A stretch of DNA of 5,529 nucleotides from Anaerolineae bacterium (lineage in GTDB: Bacteria > Chloroflexota > Anaerolineae > 4572-78 > NAK82), in assembly GCA_025062175.1 (NCBI GenBank), contig JANXAX010000024.1, positions 10,105-15,633 of the forward strand, read 5' to 3'. The notes beneath the pieces are model-generated. The model did no database searches and was not told where the DNA came from. It was given only the letters and a program-made list of their open reading frames with translations. The position numbers and the translations under genes were made by a program. Each line of letters begins with the position of its first letter. Within the stretch, counting starts at the first letter, position 1. Shown here in pieces: positions 1-4,579 of this stretch.

Positions 1-33
1 GGCGCCCCATTTGGAAGCCTGTCATGGGGCGCC
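1..33 (-). terminator. Perfect hairpin downstream of the binding-protein gene; candidate terminator or intercistronic stem-loop
   Basis: GGCGCCCCAT at 1-10 and its exact reverse complement ATGGGGCGCC at 24-33 form a 10-bp GC-rich stem with a 13-nt loop. It lies 22 nt beyond the stop codon of the solute-binding protein gene, so it would form at the 3' end of that message. The tract that would show a U-run on the minus strand lies left of position 1 and cannot be seen. It may therefore be an intrinsic terminator, or a stem-loop that stabilises the binding-protein mRNA ahead of permease genes, as is known for malE-malF type operons. The stem could also extend past the window edge. Confidence 0.55.
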
Positions 34-55
34 CGGGATGTCTCACATCCTCTCC

Positions 56-1540
56 TTATTCAGTGGGGATTTCCACCTTGGGACCGAGGCGGTTCCAGGG
101 ATTCTGCAACCATTGTTCGTACGCTTTCTTCTGATTCTCGACACCCAGCCGCTCGGTGATCGCATCCCACTTGGCCGCCGCCTCATCCAGAGCTTCTTTG
201 GGATCCTTGCCGGCATAGGCGGCTGTGAGCGCGTTGTCGATTGCTTCCATGTACTCGCGCGCGCCCGGAATGCCCAGCTCATATTGCCCGGCCATAGCGG
301 CTTTCTTGAGCGTGTCCAGATATTCACCCGCCTCAGGCCATGCGGAGCGATACAGCGGCGAGTTGAAGTGAGACAGGCGATAGGGGTCGCGCAGGGCGAA
401 GGGCAACATGACACGCTGCAAGCTGATGTCCGGACTGGTCATCCACTGAATGAAGAGGTAAGCCGCCTCCTTGTTGTTGCTGCTCGCGGAAACGCACATG
501 TTGAAACCACCTGCCAGCGTGGGGCGGCCACCCGGCTGCGGCATGTAACCCACCTTGCCGACCACTTTGCTGGCCGGCACCCAAGCCAGCTGCTTCGCCG
601 TGTCGCCGTAGCCAGCCGACCAGCGACCGATCGGCGGCCAGGTGACGATCATAGCCACTTTGCCGTCCATCCAGGCACTCAGGACTTCCATAAAGCCCCA
701 CTTCTCGACGCCGGGCGGCATCACCTTGTTCTGCTTGACCATATCGGTGAGCAGCTGGACGCCGATCTCACTATTAATGGTAGCCTTCATATTCTCATCG
801 AAGAACTGGCCACCCCGGCCGCTGAAGGGGCCGACAAACCAGGAATAAGCCTGACCTTCCAGCCGCTGAATCGCCAACCCATACAGTTCGGGAGCGTATT
901 TATTGGTGAAGAACTCAGCGGCGTCGTACATCTGCTGCTCGGTCTCGGGTGGCACCAGCTCATAGCCATATTTTGCCTTGAACTCGGCCTTGTTGGTCTC
1001 ATCCTCAAACAAATCCTTACGATAGTAGAGGATGAACACATCGCCGTCATCGTAGAGGCCATAGGTGACACCGTTGATCTTCATGACCCCTTCGGAACGA
1101 TAGACCGGCAGGAAGTCTTCCATATCGGCTGGGTTCATATATTTCTCGATGTAGGGATCCAACGGCTCCAAAGCACCGGCATTGACGTAGTCTTGCATCC
1201 ACATAGGGGACAGGTCAATCGCGTCATAGGCGCCACCACCGGTCAGATGGTCCTGCAGAGGCTTGGTGTACATGTCCAAGTAGGCCAGCTCGATCACGTT
1301 GACCTTGATCCCGGTGAGCTCCTCCCAGATCGGCGCCATCGTTAGCGGATCTTGGGCCTGCAACCCGGCTTCGCGCACATAATTAATGGTAGTCCCAGCA
1401 AATTTCTTGGCAGCCTCCACAGCGCACTGGGATGAGCTCCCTTGACATGGCCCTTGCGCATACACGACTGGAACTGCCAGCACGAGCAGCATCGCAACTG
1501 CCAGCAAAACACTGAAAATCTTGAACATTCTGGTACGCAT
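56..1540 (-). CDS. Extracellular solute-binding protein, family 1 (carbohydrate ABC transporter)
   Basis: This 494-residue protein is probably the secreted ligand-binding component of an ABC importer for a sugar, polyol or oligosaccharide. The start chosen is the ATG at 1540, because AGGAGG stands 6 nt upstream; the frame stays open to a GTG at 1600, but the extra residues precede the signal peptide. Residues 1-28 form a classic Sec signal: basic MRTRMFK, then a Leu/Val/Ala-rich core, ending VVYA before QG, which suggests signal peptidase I cleavage. There is no proper lipobox. The body fits SBP_bac_1-type proteins in length and character: YDAIDL near 105-110, an INGVTYGLYDDGD segment near 155-167, a WMDGKVAMIVTWPP segment near 290-303, and GGFNMCVSASSNNKEAAYLFIQWM near 344-367, the usual hinge-side helix. 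It follows the epimerase gene after 258 nt and is followed by a hairpin. No permease or ATPase gene is in the window. The ligand is not determinable from sequence; the neighbours suggest the substrate of the catabolic genes. Family call sure, ligand unknown. Confidence 0.93.
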   Translation of the reverse strand: MRTRMFKIFSVLLAVAMLLVLAVPVVYAQGPCQGSSSQCAVEAAKKFAGTTINYVREAGLQAQDPLTMAPIWEELTGIKVNVIELAYLDMYTKPLQDHLTGGGAYDAIDLSPMWMQDYVNAGALEPLDPYIEKYMNPADMEDFLPVYRSEGVMKINGVTYGLYDDGDVFILYYRKDLFEDETNKAEFKAKYGYELVPPETEQQMYDAAEFFTNKYAPELYGLAIQRLEGQAYSWFVGPFSGRGGQFFDENMKATINSEIGVQLLTDMVKQNKVMPPGVEKWGFMEVLSAWMDGKVAMIVTWPPIGRWSAGYGDTAKQLAWVPASKVVGKVGYMPQPGGRPTLAGGFNMCVSASSNNKEAAYLFIQWMTSPDISLQRVMLPFALRDPYRLSHFNSPLYRSAWPEAGEYLDTLKKAAMAGQYELGIPGAREYMEAIDNALTAAYAGKDPKEALDEAAAKWDAITERLGVENQKKAYEQWLQNPWNRLGPKVEIPTE

Positions 1541-1546
1541 AGTGGC

Positions 1547-1552
1547 CCTCCT
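1547..1552 (-). promoter_or_regulatory. Strong Shine-Dalgarno site of the solute-binding protein gene
   Basis: AGGAGG on the minus strand lies 6 nt before the ATG at 1540. It decides the start: upstream in-frame codons back to a GTG at 1600 have no such site at proper distance and would put about 20 non-hydrophobic residues, including two cysteines, in front of a good signal peptide. Confidence 0.85.
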
Positions 1553-1690
1553 CTGGCATCGAGTATCAAAAGGTTTGAGCAGACAACATCGTTCTCTCAC
1601 TGTTGGGTTTTCCCACCAGGCCGTTTCTCACCTCCTGCAAAAGATCACCTTTGAACGATTTTCATCCTTGACCCCTGAGAAAATCCGCGG

Positions 1691-1713
1691 CTCTGAGTTG
1701 GCCAAACTCAGAG
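1691..1713 (-). promoter_or_regulatory. Perfect 9-bp inverted repeat: intercistronic stem-loop or operator
   Basis: CTCTGAGTT at 1691-1699 and AACTCAGAG at 1705-1713 are exact reverse complements separated by 5 nt. The centre also contains the palindrome TTGGCCAA (1698-1705). It lies about 85 nt after the epimerase stop and about 150 nt before the binding-protein start. On the minus strand it is followed by CCGCGGATTTTCTC, which has no immediate U-run, so it is a weak candidate for a terminator. Other readings are a transcription-factor operator for a binding-protein promoter or an mRNA-processing or stabilising stem-loop that sets different levels of the two products. Confidence 0.55.
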
Positions 1714-1798
1714 ACTCTGCTGACCGTTTCGTCGTGTTCCGGATTCTTCAGCGCCTCTGGTCACGAGCGTGGCGCGACAGTGTTTGCCTCACCCCCTT

Positions 1799-2614
1799 TC
1801 ACACCTGGATGTAACGGCGCAAGAACTCAATCGTTTTCTGGGCAGCGGTGTCCGGATCGGGCAGTGGCAGCATCTCGGCAGAGACATAGCCCTGGTAATT
1901 CATGTCCCGCAAGGTGGCGAAGATGCTGTCATAGTCCATGTGACCGCTGCCTGGATAGCGTCGGTTCGTGTCGGCGATGTGAAGATGCCACAACAGCTCC
2001 CCGGCCTGACGCAGCCCTTCTTCGATCGAAGCGTCCTCAATATTCATATGGAATAAGTCGAGCATCAGGCCGACGTTGTCGCAGCCCATCGCCTCGATAA
2101 AGCGGCGGCCTTCGAACGCATTAGGAATAAAGTCGCTCTCGTAACGGTTGAGCGGCTCCAACGTGATTTTAACACCTCGCTCTGCGGCGTATAGTGCCAC
2201 TTTGCGCAGCCGTTCCACCGCAATGCTATAGGGATCTGCCACCTCGCCCAGCAGCTTGAGTTGGCCGCGTAATCGTCCAATGTTGACCATAGCGCCTAGA
2301 TAGGCGGCCAGGTCAATCACCGAACGCGTGCGTTCCTCCGCTCTGCGGTACAGTGCCTCGTCTGCGGTCACCAGACACAGGCCATCTGCACCGAAGAGCT
2401 CGCCTGTGACAACTTGCGGAACTTCCAGCCCGGCGTTCTGAATGGTGGCTTTTACCCAAGCCCAGTCCAGCCCCGAGGGATCACGCACCATAAACTCGAT
2501 GCCGCGATATCCCATGCGGGCCGCTTTGGCCACTTTTTCCTCGAACGTGCCACTGAGCAGGGCCAATGGTCCGTAGATCACATCGGGTCCGTTCACCACC
2601 ACGCCGGGCTTCAC
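1799..2614 (-). CDS. Sugar epimerase/isomerase, D-tagatose 3-epimerase / 5-keto-L-gluconate epimerase-like TIM barrel
   Basis: A 271-residue metal-dependent enzyme of the AP-endonuclease-2-like TIM-barrel superfamily (PF01261 type), about the usual length. The predicted metal ligands are E153 (in EPLNRYE), D186 (LDLFHMN), H212 (LHIAD) and E247 (SAEMLPL). Their spacing, 33, 26 and 35 residues, is the same as that known for D-tagatose 3-epimerase (E152, D185, H211, E246). E159, H189 and R218 likewise fall at the positions of its substrate-contact residues, all shifted by one. Such enzymes move a proton at C3 of a ketose using the two glutamates. Several stretches (VRDPSxxDW, EPLNRYE-DFI, FHMNIED, ADTNRRYPGSGH) also resemble, from memory, the Thermotoga inositol-pathway 5-keto-L-gluconate epimerase IolO. 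It is cytoplasmic. The start is a GTG with AGGGGA upstream, supported by the offset match above. It is the first gene behind a strong promoter with a palindromic operator. Family sure; exact substrate uncertain. Confidence 0.9.
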   Translation of the reverse strand: MKPGVVVNGPDVIYGPLALLSGTFEEKVAKAARMGYRGIEFMVRDPSGLDWAWVKATIQNAGLEVPQVVTGELFGADGLCLVTADEALYRRAEERTRSVIDLAAYLGAMVNIGRLRGQLKLLGEVADPYSIAVERLRKVALYAAERGVKITLEPLNRYESDFIPNAFEGRRFIEAMGCDNVGLMLDLFHMNIEDASIEEGLRQAGELLWHLHIADTNRRYPGSGHMDYDSIFATLRDMNYQGYVSAEMLPLPDPDTAAQKTIEFLRRYIQV

Positions 2615-2650
2615 TGCACGTTCCCCTGTGCGTCGGGAATGGAGGTATGT

Positions 2651-2660
2651 TGGTATACCA
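2651..2660 (-). promoter_or_regulatory. Palindromic operator TGGTATACCA, GntR/FadR-type
   Basis: A perfect 10-bp palindrome lies about 8 to 17 nt downstream of the transcription start predicted from the promoter at 2674-2702, where a bound repressor would block initiation or clearance. A further TTGGT half-site occurs on the minus strand at 2665-2669, so TTGGT and ACCAA also flank the region as a wider inverted repeat. The TGGT-ACCA core is typical of FadR-subfamily GntR regulators; hexuronate regulators UxuR/ExuR of enterobacteria are known to use a very similar TTGGTATACCAA core. No regulator gene lies in the window, so the identity of the factor is inferred. Confidence 0.65.
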
Positions 2661-2673
2661 TATGACCAATTGC

Positions 2674-2702
2674 ACTATACATCAAATCTTCGCCGGTGTC
2701 AA
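2674..2702 (-). promoter_or_regulatory. Sigma-70-type promoter upstream of the epimerase gene
   Basis: The minus strand reads TTGACA (2697-2702), a 17-nt spacer, then TATAGT (2674-2679): a full consensus -35, optimal spacing, and a -10 with five of six matches. The start would fall near 2667, giving a 5' untranslated region of about 53 nt before the GTG at 2614. It lies in the 121-nt gap after the transketolase genes, so the epimerase, and perhaps the binding protein, can be transcribed separately from the upstream three genes. Confidence 0.8.
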
Positions 2703-2735
2703 TCCCCAAAAGGCCCGTTTCAAGAAGTTTTTCGC

Positions 2736-3677
2736 TCACTTCTTTGCGGCGACCGCAGCACGCGCTGCTTGCACGACATCCATCACCGCCATGCCATAGC
2801 GGTCCAACAAGGCAGCATAGGGCCCTGTCTCTGCGAAACGATCTGGAATGCCCACCCGTTTGACCGGAACCGGGTAGGCATCGCTCACGACCTCGGCTAC
2901 AGCAGCGCCCAGGCCGCCGATGATGTTGTGTTCCTCGGCAGTGACCAAAGCTCCTGTCTTACGCGCAGCGCGCACCACTGCGTCGGCGTCCAGTGGTTTG
3001 ATCGTGTGGATTTCCAGAACCTGGGCGTCAATTCCCTCGTTGGCCAGGATCTCAGCCGCTTCTAGACAACGGCTGAGCATCAAACCTGTGCCGATCAGGG
3101 TGACATCTCTTCCCTGCCGCACGTCCACCGCTTTACCGATCTGGGGCTCGTAAGTGTGATCAAACAACACAGGGACTTCGTTGCGGTTCATGCGAAAGTA
3201 TACCGGCCCCCGCCAGTCGGCCACCTGAGGCAATAGCTTGGCAACCGCCACCGTGTCGCTTGGCACAACCACGGTCATATTGGGCAGGCTGCGCATAATC
3301 GCGATGTCGGTGATGGCGTGATGCGTGGGGCCGTCGAACGAGTCAGAAACGCCCCCATAGGCGGCCATCAGTTTGACGTTTGCTTCGCCATAGCAACAGT
3401 GCGTGCGCACCATTTCCAGCGCACGCGTGGCCAGCAAGAATGCAAACGAGTTGGCAAATGGGATCTTGCCACTGTAGGCGAGGCCTACCGCGACATCTAC
3501 TAGACACTGCTCGGCGATGCCCACGTTGAAGAAACGATCTGGGAAGGCTTCCTGGAACATATAGCTGAAATCAGAGTTGGAAACATCGGCACTGAGCACC
3601 ACCACATCGGGATTGTCACGTCCCAGCTGGACCAATGCCTCGCCATATGCTTTACGCATGAGCACTAGTTCTGCCAT
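2736..3677 (-). CDS. Transketolase, C-terminal subunit (split transketolase)
   Basis: A 313-residue protein covering the pyrimidine-binding (PYR) and C-terminal domains of transketolase, normally fused to the N-terminal part in the housekeeping enzyme of over 600 residues. The motif FNVGIAEQ carries E56, the glutamate that activates the thiamine diphosphate aminopyrimidine. Further marks are YGGVSDSFDGPTHH (107-120), with the paired histidines 119-120 near the active site, and MRSLPNMTVVVPSD (128-141). Residues from about 190 on (VTLIGTGLM, IHTIKPLD, TAEEHNIIGGLG) form the C-terminal domain. With its partner it should transfer a two-carbon ketol unit between a ketose and an aldose in the cytoplasm. 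The ATG at 3677 lies inside the last codons of the N-subunit gene (13-nt overlap) behind a GGAGGAGGG stretch, which points to translational coupling and equal stoichiometry. A 1-deoxyxylulose-5-phosphate synthase or other ThDP enzyme is less likely because both halves have transketolase motifs. Confidence 0.93.
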   Translation of the reverse strand: MAELVLMRKAYGEALVQLGRDNPDVVVLSADVSNSDFSYMFQEAFPDRFFNVGIAEQCLVDVAVGLAYSGKIPFANSFAFLLATRALEMVRTHCCYGEANVKLMAAYGGVSDSFDGPTHHAITDIAIMRSLPNMTVVVPSDTVAVAKLLPQVADWRGPVYFRMNRNEVPVLFDHTYEPQIGKAVDVRQGRDVTLIGTGLMLSRCLEAAEILANEGIDAQVLEIHTIKPLDADAVVRAARKTGALVTAEEHNIIGGLGAAVAEVVSDAYPVPVKRVGIPDRFAETGPYAALLDRYGMAVMDVVQAARAAVAAKK

Positions 3678-4555
3678 GCCTTCAATCCCTCCTCCAGCTC
3701 GGCCAACGCTCGTTCGTACTGCTCATGATTAGGGGGCATACCATGCCAGCGATTGTCGTACTCCATAAAACTGACCCCCTTGCCCTTGGTAGTGTGGGCA
3801 ATGATAATGGTGGGACGTGCATGCACCTCGTCGGCGCGATCGAGCGCGTTGAGGATCTCGCCCATATTGTGGCCATCAATCTCCTGGACGTGCCAGCCGA
3901 ACGCTTCCCATTTGGCGGCGACCGGTTCGATGGGCATCACATCGGCAACGGCGCCAGTTTGTTGGACGCCGTTGTAATCGAGGATAGCGGTCAGGTTTCC
4001 CAAGCGGTATTTGGCAGCGGCCATAGCGCCTTCCCACACCACGCCGGCGTTGATCTCGCCATCGCCCAGCACCACGTAGACGCGGGCACGCGAGGCACGT
4101 GCGGAGGGTGCTGTGAGCGCAGAGGGCTTTGGTTGATCCATCCGCAATGCCAGCGCCATCCCGACACCGATGGCGACGCCCTGGCCCAGCGGGCCGGCAC
4201 ACATCTCCACGCCCGGAAGTTTGACGCGGTCGGGATGGCCCTGCAATCGACTGTCCAGCTGGCGGAAGGTCATCAGCTCTTCGACCGGGAGGAAACCGCG
4301 ATAGGCCATGACGGTGTAGAGCATGGCACACGCATGCCCCTTCGAGAAGAGCAGACGATCACGCTCTGGCCAATCAGGCCGCGCCGGATCCAGGCGCAGG
4401 TGATGGAAGAACAACGCCGTCAAAATCTCAGCTACTGAAAAGGCGCCACCCAGATGTCCGGATTGGGCATTGTAGACCATTTTGAGCACCTGGATGCGAA
4501 AGGACTGCGCCTTCGCAGAAAGGTCACGAATGAGCGATTCAGAATGATAGTGCAT
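3665..4555 (-). CDS. Transketolase, N-terminal subunit (split transketolase, ThDP diphosphate-binding)
   Basis: A 296-residue protein equal to the diphosphate-binding (PP) domain of transketolase. Motifs, numbered from the ATG at 4555: SGHLGGAFS with H34; FSKGHACAMLY with H74; LQGHPD with H107; GPLGQGVAIGVGMALA (121-136); the ThDP signature GDGE at 164-167 ending at N195 in LDYNGVQ; and DNRWHG with H271. These histidines match the known substrate and cofactor contacts of transketolases. The ATG at 4555 is preferred over an in-frame TTG 6 nt upstream, because GAGGGA stands 6 nt before the ATG but overlaps the TTG spacing. An extra Ala/Ser/Arg/Pro-rich stretch (about residues 142-158) precedes the ThDP motif. 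The gene follows the dehydrogenase by 24 nt and overlaps the C-subunit gene by 13 nt, so all three form one operon. A dedicated split transketolase in a catabolic operon suggests an unusual ketose or ketose-phosphate substrate rather than the pentose phosphate pathway. Confidence 0.92.
   Translation of the reverse strand: MHYHSESLIRDLSAKAQSFRIQVLKMVYNAQSGHLGGAFSVAEILTALFFHHLRLDPARPDWPERDRLLFSKGHACAMLYTVMAYRGFLPVEELMTFRQLDSRLQGHPDRVKLPGVEMCAGPLGQGVAIGVGMALALRMDQPKPSALTAPSARASRARVYVVLGDGEINAGVVWEGAMAAAKYRLGNLTAILDYNGVQQTGAVADVMPIEPVAAKWEAFGWHVQEIDGHNMGEILNALDRADEVHARPTIIIAHTTKGKGVSFMEYDNRWHGMPPNHEQYERALAELEEGLKAWQN
3688..3693 (-). promoter_or_regulatory. Shine-Dalgarno site of the transketolase C-subunit gene, inside the N-subunit gene
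   Basis: AGGAGG on the minus strand, part of a GGAGGAGGG run, sits 10 nt before the ATG at 3677 and is embedded in the codons for the last residues of the N subunit. A ribosome finishing the N subunit would reach it just before terminating at 3665, a typical arrangement for coupled translation of two subunits. Confidence 0.65.
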
Positions 4556-4561
4556 ACGCAA

Positions 4562-4567
4562 TCCCTC
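4562..4567 (-). promoter_or_regulatory. Shine-Dalgarno site deciding the transketolase N-subunit start
   Basis: GAGGGA on the minus strand lies 6 nt before the ATG at 4555 in the 24-nt gap after the dehydrogenase stop codon. The alternative TTG start at 4561 would directly abut it, so the ATG is preferred. Confidence 0.65.
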
Positions 4568-4579
4568 GTCAGGACAGCA

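Larger units (their letters stand above)
1541..1798 (-). other. 258-nt leader/intergenic region between epimerase and binding-protein genes
   Basis: No convincing gene is seen here. The region contains a strong stem-loop (1691-1713), an isolated AGGAGG (1631-1636) not followed by a start codon at normal spacing, and the true ribosome site at 1547-1552. I looked for a -35/-10 pair for the binding-protein gene on the minus strand and found no good match, so the gene may be read from the promoter upstream of the epimerase, or from a promoter that departs from the consensus. The length is large for a purely intercistronic gap and leaves room for regulation. Confidence 0.6.

Noticed and set aside
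11..1345. A 444-codon open frame on the plus strand opposite the solute-binding protein gene
   Set aside because: It is antisense to a clear secreted binding protein with signal peptide and ribosome site. It starts at a TTG inside a hairpin, has no ribosome site, and its translation shows no recognisable domain. Its length follows from the codon bias of the real gene.
1578..1640. A possible leader peptide after the AGGAGG at 1631-1636 in the spacer before the binding-protein gene
   Set aside because: The in-frame GTG touching the AGGAGG has no spacing, and the next GTG is about 14 nt away; neither short frame has a meaningful composition. It remains only a remark in the leader annotation.
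2703..2735. A terminator after the transketolase C-subunit gene (A-run and T-run near 2706-2735)
   Set aside because: The minus strand has an A5 and a T5 stretch here, but no GC-rich stem could be drawn between or before them, so an intrinsic terminator is not supported.
3725..4438. A 237-codon open frame on the plus strand opposite the transketolase N-subunit gene
   Set aside because: The opposite strand carries all the expected transketolase motifs; the plus-strand product has no recognisable family and is His- and Gly-rich as expected of a shadow frame.
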